Shown piece after piece: positions 1 to 8,626 of a DNA stretch of 19,272 bases (its first letter is position 1; every line of letters starts with the position of its first letter). Source of the DNA: Planococcaceae bacterium UBA3370 (lineage in GTDB: Bacteria > Bacillota > Bacilli > Bacillales_A > Planococcaceae); the NCBI GenBank assembly GCA_002360295.1, contig DEQI01000194.1:3155-22426 (forward strand), given 5' to 3'. The notes beneath the pieces are model-generated. The model saw only the letters and a list, made by a program, of their open reading frames with translations. It did not search any database and was not told where the DNA came from. The position numbers were made by a program, and so were the translations under genes.

Positions 1-8
1 CTTAACAC

Positions 9-33
9 AAAAAAAGCGAGGATTATTCCTCGC
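9..33 (-). terminator. Rho-independent terminator of mdh
   Basis: On the minus strand a perfect 6-bp GC-rich stem (GCGAGG/CCTCGC, plus-strand 16-21 and 28-33, 6-nt loop) is followed directly by a run of seven T. It lies 11 bases after the mdh stop codon, so it ends the mdh transcript. Confidence 0.9.
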
Positions 34-44
34 CCCTTACACTA

Positions 45-983
45 TTATTCCAACACATTCATGACATTTCGAACTGCTTCCGCAGAAACATCTAAAGCAG
101 CCTTTTCTTTTTCTGTTAATTCAAGCTCAAATATTTTTTCAATTCCAGCAGCACCAAGTAATGTTGGTACACCTAAATATAAATCATCGTAGCCATATTC
201 GCCTTCTAGATAAGCGACTGCCGGTAAAATTCTTTTTTGATCTTTTAAAATGGCTTCTGCCATTTCAATTAATGCTGCAGAGGGAGCATAATAGGCTGAA
301 CCGTTCCCTAGTAAATTGACAATTTCTGCACCACCATTACGCGTTCGATTGACGATTTCTTCTAATCGTTCAGCTGGAATTAATGTTTCTAACGGAATTC
401 CGCCAGCAAAAGAATAACGAGTAAGTGGAACCATTGTATCGCCATGACCACCTAACACAAAACCTGTAATATCTTTAACAGAAATATTTAATTCTTCCGC
501 GATAAATGCACGGAATCGAGCAGTATCAAGCACACCTGATTGACCAATTACACGGTTTTTAGGGAATCCAGTTGTTTTATAAACTGTATAAGTCATGGCA
601 TCAACTGGGTTTGTTAAGACTAATACAATCGCATTTGGAGAATATTTAGCAATTTCTGTTGATACCGAAACCATTACTTTTTGATTAATTTGAACTAAAT
701 CATCACGGCTCATACCAGGTTTACGAGCAACGCCTGCAGTAATAATGACTAAATCTGAATCAGCAGTATCTGCATAATCAGAAGTACCTTTAACGTAAGA
801 ATCAAAACCTTGAACAGGAGCAGCTTCCCACATATCTAAAGCCTTCCCTTTTGTTGGGTTTTCTGCTGCTGGAATGTCGACTAATACTACATCACCAAGT
901 TCTTTTTGTGCAGCTAGAAATGCTGCAGTAGCACCTGTAAAGCCACTGCCAATTACAGAGATTTTTTTACGTTTCAAAGTCAT
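45..983 (-). CDS. mdh: malate dehydrogenase (NAD-dependent, LDH-like type)
   Basis: Oxidises L-malate to oxaloacetate with NAD+ in the TCA cycle; cytosolic. The 312-residue product has the usual length of the Bacillus-type enzyme. Seen: nucleotide-binding loop GSGFTG (residues 12-17), the acidic residue ending the second strand (D36, typical of NAD binding), substrate-side arginines R87, R93 and R156, the TNPVD motif (N125), and the catalytic pair D153 and H180 (GGHGDT). The frame stays open to 1163, but I chose the ATG at 983: it follows AAAGGAG at good spacing and begins the conserved sequence, whereas the 60 upstream codons lie in a structured repeat. In Bacillus mdh is the last gene of citZ-icd-mdh; here a terminator and the repeat separate it from icd. 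Identification is firm. Confidence 0.97.
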   Translation of the reverse strand: MTLKRKKISVIGSGFTGATAAFLAAQKELGDVVLVDIPAAENPTKGKALDMWEAAPVQGFDSYVKGTSDYADTADSDLVIITAGVARKPGMSRDDLVQINQKVMVSVSTEIAKYSPNAIVLVLTNPVDAMTYTVYKTTGFPKNRVIGQSGVLDTARFRAFIAEELNISVKDITGFVLGGHGDTMVPLTRYSFAGGIPLETLIPAERLEEIVNRTRNGGAEIVNLLGNGSAYYAPSAALIEMAEAILKDQKRILPAVAYLEGEYGYDDLYLGVPTLLGAAGIEKIFELELTEKEKAALDVSAEAVRNVMNVLE

Positions 984-1185
984 TCGAATACGCTCCTTTG
1001 TATTTAGATTTGTTGTTATAAGAAAAGCCGTAAGTGCCCGTTTTGCCCCGCCAAGCACTGGATGACTCTCAAATGAAAGGAAAGCTTCTTTCCCGCTTTC
1101 ACTTGAGGGACAGAAATACCCCGAGGGACTGGGCGTTGGAGCTAGATCATGCTCCAACTCCAAAATTGATACTTTCTTAACTTAT
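984..1185 (-). other. mdh 5' leader with embedded repeat
   Basis: Part of the 370-bp icd-mdh gap. It holds the mdh ribosome binding site (AAAGGAG about 8 bases before the ATG) and a structured repeat (about 1017-1157). I found no convincing sigma-A promoter between the icd terminator and the mdh start. mdh may therefore rely on read-through of that terminator or on a promoter I cannot recognise; a TATAAT at 1331-1336 (minus strand) lies before the terminator. Confidence 0.5.
1017..1157 (-). repeat. structured dispersed intergenic repeat (Bacillaceae type)
   Basis: Read on the minus strand it opens with CTAGCTCCAACGCCCAG and CCCTCGGGG and closes with GGGCACTTACGGCTTTTC. I recall this layout from short non-coding repeats scattered through Bacillaceae genomes. 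It contains a perfect 7-bp hairpin (TTGGAGC/GCTCCAA, 1136-1157) and a long hairpin at 1068-1107: 11 bp plus 6 bp around a 3-nt bulge, with a 3-nt loop. One pair of the long stem is G-U on the minus strand but A-C on the plus strand, so the functional RNA, if any, is in the mdh sense direction. GC content is higher than in the flanks. Only one copy is in the window, so repeat status rests on memory. Confidence 0.6.
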
Positions 1186-1224
1186 AAAAAAAAGAGGGAG
1201 GAGACAAGTCTCTTCCCTCCCTTT
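1186..1224 (-). terminator. Rho-independent terminator of citZ-icd
   Basis: On the minus strand a two-part stem (AGGGAG/CTCCCT outside, GAGAC/GTCTC inside, with a small bulge) is followed by eight T. It lies about 130 bases after the icd stop codon and before the mdh leader. It could be partial, since mdh is often co-transcribed with icd in Bacillus. Confidence 0.85.
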
Positions 1225-1353
1225 AACAAAATCATTGTGATACTGTGAAAGGACATCATTTATGTGTGAAATAATTTTTCCACATAATTAATATTACATT
1301 ACGTAATCAATTTGTGTGTTTTTTCACATGATTATACATGCGCTTGTCACAAA

Positions 1354-2619
1354 TTAAAGATTTTTGATTAATTCGTTAGCGAACTCTGAACATTTCACTT
1401 CTTTAGCGCCGTCCATTAAACGTGCGAAGTCGTAAGTAACAACTTTAGAAGAGATTGTAGCCTCTACAGATTTAGTGATCATATCAGCAGCTTCTTGCCA
1501 TCCAAGGTGTTCAAGCATTAATACGCCTGAAAGTAACACTGAAGATGGGTTTACTTTGTCTTGACCAGCGTATTTTGGTGCTGTACCGTGAGTAGCTTCG
1601 AAGATCGCGTGACCAGTTACATAGTTAATGTTTGCGCCAGGAGCGATACCGATACCACCAACTTGTGCAGCTAATGCATCTGAAATGTAGTCACCGTTTA
1701 AGTTCATCGTTGCTACTACATCGAACTCAGTTGGACGAGTTAAGATTTGTTGTAAGAAGATATCAGCGATAGAATCTTTTACGATGATTTTGCCTTCAGC
1801 AACAGCTTTAGCTTGCGCTTCGTTTGCAGCAGCTTCACCTTGGTCAGCTTTGATTGCATCATATTGGTTCCAAGTGAATACTTTATCGCTGAATTCTTTT
1901 TCAGCTAAATCATAACCCCATTGTTTGAAGCCACCTTCAGTGAACTTCATGATGTTACCTTTGTGTACTAAAGTAACAGATGGTTTGTTGTGTTTAATAG
2001 CGTACTCGATTGCAGCACGTACTAAACGCTCAGTACCTTCTTGAGAAACTGGTTTGATACCTAAACCAGAAGTTTCTGGGAAACGAATTTTATTAACGCC
2101 TAATTCAGTTTGTAAGAAGTTTAATAATTTCTTTTGCTCATCTGAACCAGCTTTGTATTCAATACCTGCATAAATATCTTCTGTGTTTTCGCGGAAGATC
2201 ACCATGTCAACGTCTTCTGGGCGTTTAACTGGAGAAGGAACACCATCAAAGTGGCGTACTGGACGTAAGCACACATAAAGATCAAGTTCTTGACGTAATG
2301 CTACGTTTAGGGAACGGATACCACCACCGATAGGAGTTGTTAATGGACCTTTAATTGCGATTAAATATTCATTAATTTTATCTAAAGTTTCTTTTGGTAA
2401 CCATTCACCAGTTTGGTTGAATGCTTTTTCACCTGCTAAAACTTCTAACCATTCGATTTTCTTTTCGCCGTTATAAGCTTTTTCTACAGCTGCGTCGATC
2501 ACGCGTGATGCTGCTGCCCAAATATCTGGACCGATACCGTCACCCTCGATGAATGGGATTACTGGGTTGTTCGGTACGTTAAGTACACCATTTTCTACTA
2601 CAATTTTACCGTTAGTCAT
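1354..2619 (-). CDS. icd: isocitrate dehydrogenase (NADP+)
   Basis: Oxidative decarboxylation of isocitrate to 2-oxoglutarate with NADP+; cytosolic TCA enzyme. The 421 residues match the usual length of the bacterial homodimeric enzyme. Seen: [12 protein letters not shown] near residues 23-34, the isocitrate-binding segment with S103, N105, R109 and R119 (S103 corresponds to the serine phosphorylated in E. coli), [13 protein letters not shown], the metal-binding region NLNGDYISD, and [14 protein letters not shown], whose Lys-Tyr pair is typical of NADP rather than NAD specificity. The ATG at 2619 follows AGGAGG. It lies 80 bases after citZ in the same direction, so the two are probably one operon, ended by the terminator at 1186-1224. 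Confidence 0.98.
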   Translation of the reverse strand: MTNGKIVVENGVLNVPNNPVIPFIEGDGIGPDIWAAASRVIDAAVEKAYNGEKKIEWLEVLAGEKAFNQTGEWLPKETLDKINEYLIAIKGPLTTPIGGGIRSLNVALRQELDLYVCLRPVRHFDGVPSPVKRPEDVDMVIFRENTEDIYAGIEYKAGSDEQKKLLNFLQTELGVNKIRFPETSGLGIKPVSQEGTERLVRAAIEYAIKHNKPSVTLVHKGNIMKFTEGGFKQWGYDLAEKEFSDKVFTWNQYDAIKADQGEAAANEAQAKAVAEGKIIVKDSIADIFLQQILTRPTEFDVVATMNLNGDYISDALAAQVGGIGIAPGANINYVTGHAIFEATHGTAPKYAGQDKVNPSSVLLSGVLMLEHLGWQEAADMITKSVEATISSKVVTYDFARLMDGAKEVKCSEFANELIKNL

Positions 2620-2643
2620 GAATATTGCCTCCTATATTCGAAC

Positions 2644-2676
2644 ATCTAGAACTGGGCGATGGGCACAGTCCTAGAT
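2644..2676 (-). other. stem-loop in the citZ-icd intergenic region
   Basis: ATCTAG-A-ACTG pairs with CAGT-C-CTAGAT around an 11-nt loop: ten pairs with one mismatch. No T-run follows on the minus strand, so it is not a standard terminator. It could be an mRNA processing or stabilising element between citZ and icd; that role is inference. Confidence 0.45.
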
Positions 2677-2699
2677 AAGTTTAACATATATCCTAAAAA

Positions 2700-3815
2700 T
2701 TATCGCTCTGCAATTGGTACGTATTTTTGCATTCCAGGTCCAACATATTCTGCACGAGGACGAATTAAGCGGTTGTTAGCATATTGCTCAAGAATATGTG
2801 CTACCCAACCTGAAGTACGTGATACAGCAAAAATTGGTGTAAATAAATCATGCTCAATTCCTAATGAATCATAGACAGATGCAGAGAAGAAATCTACGTT
2901 TGCAGGTAAGTTCTTTTGCTCTACAATCATATCGTGAATTTTAACTGACATTTCATAAAGTTCTGGTTTACCAGTTAACTCAGTTAATTTTTGACTCATT
3001 ACACGTAAATGTGGTGCACGTGGATCACCTTTACGGTATACGCGGTGACCGAAGCCCATGATTTTTTCTTTATTATCTAGTTTTCCTTGAATATATGATT
3101 CTACTTTATCAATCGATCCAATTTCAGATAACATTTTCATCACTTGCTCGTTTGCTCCACCGTGAAGTGGTCCTTTAAGAGCACCAATTGCAGCAGTTAC
3201 ACCAGAGTAAACATCAGATAAAGTAGCTACACATACACGTGCAGTGAATGTTGATGCATTTAACTCATGGTCAGCATGTAATACTAATGCTTTGTCGAAA
3301 GCTTCAATTTCAATAGGTGCTGGTTCTGTACCTTTTAACATATAAAGGAAGTTTGCAGCATAACCAAGCTCTGGTTTTGGAGCAACTGGCTCTAAACCTT
3401 TACGGATTCGAGAGAAAGCAGTTACTACAGTTGCAATTTTTGCTTGTAAACGAATTGCTTTACGGTAGTTAGCTTCTGGCTCCATTACATCTGCTTCTTC
3501 ATCAAATACACCTAATAATGATACAGCTGTACGTAAAGCCGCCATTGGGTGCACTGTATTTAACGGATATGATTTAAACTGATCAAGAATCGCTTGTGGC
3601 ACTTCCATGTTTTCAGCTAATTGTTTTTTTAATTCAGCTAGCTCGTCCGCTTTTGGTAAACGAGTATGCCATAATAAGTAAATTACTTCTTCAAAGCTCG
3701 CATTTTCAGCTAAATCGTCAATGTTATAACCCACATATGTAAGTGTGTCATCGATAATTGAACTGATTTTAGACTCTGCCGCTACGATACCTTCTAAACC
3801 GCGTGTTGCTGTCAT
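2700..3815 (-). CDS. citZ: citrate synthase
   Basis: Condenses oxaloacetate with acetyl-CoA to citrate, the entry step of the TCA cycle. The 371 residues fit the short Gram-positive type (B. subtilis CitZ is about the same length). Catalytic residues seen: H218 (PLHGG), H257 (GFGHRVYRKGDPRA) and D308 (VDFF). The frame opens six codons earlier at 3833, but I chose ATG 3815: the start MTATRGLEG matches my memory of B. subtilis CitZ and follows GGGAG about 9 bases upstream. First gene of the citZ-icd unit. The promoter at about 3922-3950 and two cre-like sites suggest carbon catabolite control, as known for B. subtilis citZ. Confidence 0.97.
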   Translation of the reverse strand: MTATRGLEGIVAAESKISSIIDDTLTYVGYNIDDLAENASFEEVIYLLWHTRLPKADELAELKKQLAENMEVPQAILDQFKSYPLNTVHPMAALRTAVSLLGVFDEEADVMEPEANYRKAIRLQAKIATVVTAFSRIRKGLEPVAPKPELGYAANFLYMLKGTEPAPIEIEAFDKALVLHADHELNASTFTARVCVATLSDVYSGVTAAIGALKGPLHGGANEQVMKMLSEIGSIDKVESYIQGKLDNKEKIMGFGHRVYRKGDPRAPHLRVMSQKLTELTGKPELYEMSVKIHDMIVEQKNLPANVDFFSASVYDSLGIEHDLFTPIFAVSRTSGWVAHILEQYANNRLIRPRAEYVGPGMQKYVPIAER

Positions 3816-3843
3816 AAATAATCGCTCCCTCATGTTTTAGTTG

Positions 3844-3857
3844 TGTAAGTGCTTTCT
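3844..3857 (+). promoter_or_regulatory. candidate cre (CcpA) site in citZ leader
   Basis: TGTAAGTGCTTTCT matches 12 of 14 positions of the cre consensus TGWAANCGNTNWCA. It lies in the untranslated leader of citZ, between the promoter and the start codon, and overlaps a leader hairpin (AGTG/CACT ends, 3848-3875). Weaker than the site at 3902-3915. Confidence 0.35.
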
Positions 3858-3901
3858 TTCAAAACGAAAAACACTATTTGTTCTGCTCAATGAACCTATA
3901 A

Positions 3902-3915
3902 GTAAATCGCTTACA
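3902..3915 (-). promoter_or_regulatory. candidate cre (CcpA) site at citZ start point
   Basis: On the minus strand TGTAAGCGATTTAC matches 12 of 14 positions of the cre consensus, including the central CG. It lies at the expected transcription start, just after the -10 box, where bound CcpA would block initiation. CcpA repression of citZ is established in B. subtilis; its presence here is inference from the motif. Confidence 0.5.
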
Positions 3916-3921
3916 TAATTC

Positions 3922-3950
3922 ATTATAATCAATTTTGACGGCTTTGTGAA
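3922..3950 (-). promoter_or_regulatory. sigma-A promoter of citZ
   Basis: On the minus strand TTCACA (-35, 3945-3950) and a perfect TATAAT (-10, 3922-3927) are 17 bases apart. The predicted start near 3915 gives a leader of about 100 nt. I saw no clear ATAA-N7-TTAT CcpC site. Confidence 0.65.
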
Positions 3951-4061
3951 TGAAAAGTATCGCTTTTAAGAAAAATTGGAATTTTATATAAAATACTCTC
4001 CCAGAAGAGCATAAATAGATTTAAACGAGATAGTTAGTACATAATCGAAGAGGTGAATGTT

Positions 4062-5030
4062 GTGAAAAATAGTAATTTTAAAATATTTTCATACAAAAGT
4101 ACTACTAAATATTTAGTGTTATTTGGTTATTTCGCCATTTTATTTCTAATTCTACCAATATCTCTCGCTATTTTCAGTGCGTATTTATTATTCCCCATTG
4201 TTAATTTTTGTTATAAAAAAATGCGTATTCCTTATTTCATTAGTATGTTTTTAGTAACTTTTACATTTTTTTATTTAATGTACCAAGTTAGTGCCATTTT
4301 GATACAAAGTATACTTACTTTTATTCCCTACATAAAAATGCACTTAGGCGACTTTTCTTCCAACTATGCAAATGTTGTATTTTTCCCTATGCTTCTTGAA
4401 AAATCATTTTCCATGATGGATACGATTATTATGTCTATTTTAAATTTCGTTCAACAATTATTTAGTTATTTATTTGAGGTGTTTGTCTTTATCGTTGCCT
4501 TTTATTTCGCATTATTTGAATCTCGAAAAGACCGTCTTTGGTTTTTTATCTATGTACCTACCCAATACCGCGATGAATGGAAACATTATTTCAAACGGGC
4601 AATGGGCATTTTCTCATATTTCTTATTTGTAGAGCTCCAATTGTTTTTATTAACCTTCATTTTATTAAGTAGTGGTTTTTGGATTTTACAATTTGATCAT
4701 CCAATCAGTAAGGCACTACTTATTTCGTTAGCAGATGCGCTACCATTTTTCGGAATTGGTTTATTTCTCATTCCAGCAGCCATCTATTTTTTCATTATCG
4801 GTCAAAAATGGCTCGCCTTATCTCTCATCGTATTATACATTTTTATACAAATAACGAGGCAGCTTACTGAATCGCTCGTATGGGCTTCCACCTTTCAATT
4901 GCGGACGGTCCATTCGTTCTTTATCAGCGCTGCCTCAATATTATTATTTGGTTTATATGGCATATTAATTAGCCCATTTTTATTATTAATTGCAGTAAAG
5001 GTGAAAGAGAATTCTATCTTTGCACGATAA
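4062..5030 (+). CDS. ytvI: AI-2E family transporter-like membrane protein (YtvI-like)
   Basis: Integral membrane protein of about 322 residues with many hydrophobic segments (two near the N-terminus, one pair in the middle, several in the C-terminal half), matching the AI-2E/PerM family layout of about eight helices. The family was named for an autoinducer-2 exporter, but the B. subtilis member beside citZ, YtvI, has no settled substrate that I know of. The frame is open from a GTG at 4053, but that codon is part of the ribosome binding site AGAGGTG; the GTG at 4062 has proper spacing, so I use it. Transcribed away from citZ. Its last 17 bases overlap the end of the opposing fxsA-like gene. 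Confidence 0.85.
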   Translation: MKNSNFKIFSYKSTTKYLVLFGYFAILFLILPISLAIFSAYLLFPIVNFCYKKMRIPYFISMFLVTFTFFYLMYQVSAILIQSILTFIPYIKMHLGDFSSNYANVVFFPMLLEKSFSMMDTIIMSILNFVQQLFSYLFEVFVFIVAFYFALFESRKDRLWFFIYVPTQYRDEWKHYFKRAMGIFSYFLFVELQLFLLTFILLSSGFWILQFDHPISKALLISLADALPFFGIGLFLIPAAIYFFIIGQKWLALSLIVLYIFIQITRQLTESLVWASTFQLRTVHSFFISAASILLFGLYGILISPFLLLIAVKVKENSIFAR

Positions 5031-5403
5031 TCATTTGACTATTTTTCAATTTTTTACGAATCCATAAGAAAATGGCTGGCTTGAATAAATTACGTGTAAA
5101 TGAAGTGAGCATTAATAGACCCATTATGTCGGTTAAAAAACCAGGAAGTATTAGTAACACTCCACCGATAAATATCATAAATGCTTCAATCATGGCTACA
5201 CCTGGTGGTTGACCTTGTGAAATGCTTTTCTTTATCGATTGAACTGATTTTAACCCTTTATTTTTCACAACGAAGATGCCTAATACACTTGTTGCTACGA
5301 TGAGTAATAATGTACCAAATATACCTATCCCTTTTCCTACCAATATAAAAGTCGCAATTTCTGCAAACATGAACATGACAATCGTTAATATAATCTTCTG
5401 CAT
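5014..5403 (-). CDS. fxsA: FxsA family membrane protein (YtzA-like)
   Basis: Small membrane protein of 129 residues with hydrophobic segments near 2-21, 27-45 and 70-100, typical of the FxsA/UPF0716 family. E. coli FxsA was found because overproduction relieves exclusion of phage T7 by the F plasmid; the normal role is not established. The B. subtilis gene at this position is ytzA. The ATG at 5403 follows GGAGGTG. A terminator separates it from pyk, so it needs its own promoter; on the minus strand TTGAAA followed by a weak -10 lies between pyk and fxsA, but I would not call it. The 3' end overlaps ytvI by 17 bases on the other strand. Confidence 0.88.
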   Translation of the reverse strand: MQKIILTIVMFMFAEIATFILVGKGIGIFGTLLLIVATSVLGIFVVKNKGLKSVQSIKKSISQGQPPGVAMIEAFMIFIGGVLLILPGFLTDIMGLLMLTSFTRNLFKPAIFLWIRKKLKNSQMIIVQR

Positions 5404-5500
5404 AGTAGCACCTCCTGCTTACTTATTTAATACGATTTAGAGAGTAAAAAGTTTCAATTTTTTATCGTTTAGTTTAAAGAGAATATTTCATACTATACAT

Positions 5501-5548
5501 TAAAAAGAGTGTAAACATAGCCAAATTTTATGGCTTTGTCTACACTCT
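5501..5548 (-). terminator. Rho-independent terminator of pfkA-pyk
   Basis: On the minus strand the stem AGAGTGTA/TACACTCT is extended by imperfect pairing through ACAAAGCC and GGCTATGT, and is followed by TTTTT. It starts about 10 bases after the pyk stop codon. Confidence 0.88.
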
Positions 5549-5558
5549 ACAATTAATT

Positions 5559-7319
5559 TTATAAAACGCTCGCGTGCCCTTTATAAATGACACCCGTTTC
5601 AGCATCCATCGTTATTTCTTGTCCATGGCGAATAAGTGTTGTTGCTTCTTTCACACCAACAATGACTGGAATACCTAGACTCAAACCAACAACCGCTGCA
5701 TGACTTGTTAAGCCACCTTCTTCAGTAATGATACCGACACAGTTTTCAATAACAGGCATCATTTCACGATCTGTCCCAACAGTTACTAATATTGCTCCTT
5801 CCGTATCGTATGCTAATGCTTCAGCAGCGTTATTTGCCACAATTGCTTTTCCGATTACAGAAGCTTTCCCTATACCTTGACCATATGCTAGTAAATCACC
5901 AATTACATGTACTTTCATTAAATTTGTTGTCCCCGCTTCACCAACAGGCACCCCTGCTGTAATAACAACGACATCGCCATGATCGACAAAACCATGTTTT
6001 AATGACTCATCTACTGCAAGCTCTAAAATTTCATCAGTTGTTGTAACACGCTGACAGACAACTGGTTTTACACCCCAAACTAATGTAAGCATTTGAGCAG
6101 TATTGGAAGATCCCGTTACAGCAACAATCGGTACACCTGGACGATATTTGGCAATCATTTTTGCCGTATTCCCACTCTCAGTAGGAGCAAGTACCGCTTT
6201 AACACCTAAGTTAATCGATGTGTGCGCTACTGCTTGGGAAATGGCTTCAGTCATATTCGCATCTTTTTCTCGACTTCTTTGTGAAACAATCGCACGATAA
6301 TCAAGGGATTGCTCAGTACGCTCTGCGATTTTATTCATCGTTTGCACAGACTCAACAGGATAAACGCCAGCAGCAGTTTCACCTGATAGCATAATCGCAT
6401 CTGTTCCATCAATAATCGCATTAGCTACGTCACTTGCCTCCGCTCGTGTTGGACGAGGGTTGCGTTGCATAGAATCTAACATTTGTGTTGCCGTAATAAC
6501 TGGTTTTCCCACTTGATTACATTTTAAAATAAGTTGTTTCTGCACTAGTGGTACTTCTTCTGCAGGAATTTCTACTCCTAAATCCCCGCGTGCTACCATT
6601 AAACCGTCTGATACTTGAATAATTTCATCAATATTATCTACGCCTTCTTGGTTTTCGATTTTCGGGATAATTTGAATATGACTACCGTTGTTTTGCTCAA
6701 GTAATTCTCGAATTTCTAGTACATCTTTGGCAGTTCGTACAAATGATGCCGCAACAAAGTCAATACCTTGCTCGATGCCAAATAAAATATCCTGCGCATC
6801 TTTTTCTGTAATACCAGGTAGTTTAATGGAAACTCCTGGAACGTTAACACCTTTTTTATTTTTCAGTACACCCGCATTTTCAACAATTGTATGGATTAAA
6901 CCGCGATCTTTATCTTTCGCTAGTACACGTAGTTGAATTAATCCATCGTCTAATAAAATAATATCATTTTGATCTACATCATTAATTAACTGCTCATACG
7001 TAACAGAAAAACATTGTGCATTTCCGATAACTTCTGTCATTGAAATATCAATAACTTGTCCTGTTACAAGGTGCAGCTCGCCATTTTCCATTGTATGGGT
7101 ACGAATTTCAGGTCCTTTTGTATCTAAAAGAATCCCTACTGGTTTACCGACTTTTTCAGCAGCATCTCGAATAGCAGCTATACGAATGGCATGCTCTTCA
7201 TGATTACCATGTGAGAAGTTTAAACGGGCAACGTTCATACCTGCTTCAATTAATTTTTCTAGCATTTCTGGTGATTCACTTGCTGGACCAATTGTACATA
7301 CGATTTTTGTTTTTCTCAT
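5559..7319 (-). CDS. pyk: pyruvate kinase with C-terminal extension
   Basis: Transfers phosphate from phosphoenolpyruvate to ADP, giving pyruvate and ATP; last step of glycolysis. The 586 residues equal the long Bacillus form. Catalytic core: R32, N34, S36 (ARLNFSHG), D66 ([11 protein letters not shown]), K220 and E222 (IPKIENQEG), D246 (ARGDLGVE), then the MLDSM...[12 protein letters not shown] region. The last ~110 residues form an added domain with TSHAAVVG (H540), similar to the phosphohistidine domain of PEP synthase; this extension is typical of Bacillus and Staphylococcus enzymes. The ATG at 7319 follows GGAGAG. It starts 28 bases after pfkA ends, so the two form an operon. Confidence 0.98.
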   Translation of the reverse strand: MRKTKIVCTIGPASESPEMLEKLIEAGMNVARLNFSHGNHEEHAIRIAAIRDAAEKVGKPVGILLDTKGPEIRTHTMENGELHLVTGQVIDISMTEVIGNAQCFSVTYEQLINDVDQNDIILLDDGLIQLRVLAKDKDRGLIHTIVENAGVLKNKKGVNVPGVSIKLPGITEKDAQDILFGIEQGIDFVAASFVRTAKDVLEIRELLEQNNGSHIQIIPKIENQEGVDNIDEIIQVSDGLMVARGDLGVEIPAEEVPLVQKQLILKCNQVGKPVITATQMLDSMQRNPRPTRAEASDVANAIIDGTDAIMLSGETAAGVYPVESVQTMNKIAERTEQSLDYRAIVSQRSREKDANMTEAISQAVAHTSINLGVKAVLAPTESGNTAKMIAKYRPGVPIVAVTGSSNTAQMLTLVWGVKPVVCQRVTTTDEILELAVDESLKHGFVDHGDVVVITAGVPVGEAGTTNLMKVHVIGDLLAYGQGIGKASVIGKAIVANNAAEALAYDTEGAILVTVGTDREMMPVIENCVGIITEEGGLTSHAAVVGLSLGIPVIVGVKEATTLIRHGQEITMDAETGVIYKGHASVL

Positions 7320-7347
7320 TGTTATTTCTCTCCATTTTCGCCCTAAA

Positions 7348-8307
<960 letters not shown>

Positions 8308-8529
8308 CTAATTTTCCTCCTAACCAAACTACTATTAATATCACATTAACATGAAATTTTAAACTATGTAACTATTGTAGAAAACTAAATACATGTTTTT
8401 TACAAAAAATTAAAGAATGCGTTTTCACGTAGATTCTCTCGAAAAACGTAAAAACGCTAATTTTTTTCATTATAAGGTATAGTACAATACAAATTATTAT
8501 GAACAAGTATTGAAAAAATTATAACTTTT
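8308..8529 (-). promoter_or_regulatory. pfkA upstream region and structured leader
   Basis: Part of the 319-bp accA-pfkA gap. On the minus strand it holds a perfect TATAAT (8469-8474) as the likely -10 box; I see no good -35 at normal spacing. The predicted leader of about 155 nt opens with a long hairpin (8419-8457). A cre-like sequence TGAAAACGCATTCT (12 of 14, 8414-8427) overlaps one arm of that hairpin. The rest is AT-rich without an open frame, ending in the pfkA ribosome binding site AGGAGG. Confidence 0.45.
8419..8457 (-). other. hairpin in the pfkA leader
   Basis: GCGTTTTTACGT pairs with ACGTGAAAACGC across 15 bases: 12 continuous pairs on the minus strand, one being G-U. On the plus strand that pair would be A-C, so the RNA is likely the minus-strand pfkA leader. 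It begins about 5 nt from the predicted transcript start. A T-rich stretch follows (ATTCTTTAATTTTTT), so it could be a 5' stabilising hairpin, an attenuator, or a distal terminator of the acc operon. Confidence 0.5.
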
Positions 8530-8604
8530 TTGACTCATTATTCCTGGAAGCATTCAATATGCCTCCTCATGGTGTTGCTGGATTCCAAACACAACGTGAG
8601 TCAA
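8530..8604 (-). other. three-way-junction-like RNA element after accA
   Basis: A perfect 8-bp outer stem (TTGACTCA/TGAGTCAA, 8530-8537 and 8597-8604) encloses two hairpins: 8572-8592 (GTGTT/AACAC plus TGG/CCA) and 8546-8566 (GGAGGCAT/ATGCTTCC on the minus strand, one G-U pair). The G-U would be A-C on the other strand, favouring a minus-strand RNA, which is the 3' untranslated end of the acc transcript. No T-run follows directly; six T come 14 bases later. It may be an unusual terminator or 3' stabiliser. I do not recognise a named RNA family. Confidence 0.45.
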
Positions 8605-8626
8605 TAATTTTGGTGTGAAGAACCAC

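Noticed and set aside
984..1163. N-terminal 60-codon extension of mdh
   Set aside because: It is translated from a structured repeat, has no ribosome binding site, and the conserved protein begins at ATG 983 with AAAGGAG in front.
2659..2874. Plus-strand frame of 71 codons over the end of citZ
   Set aside because: It is a shadow of citZ, lacks a ribosome binding site and has no recognisable domain.
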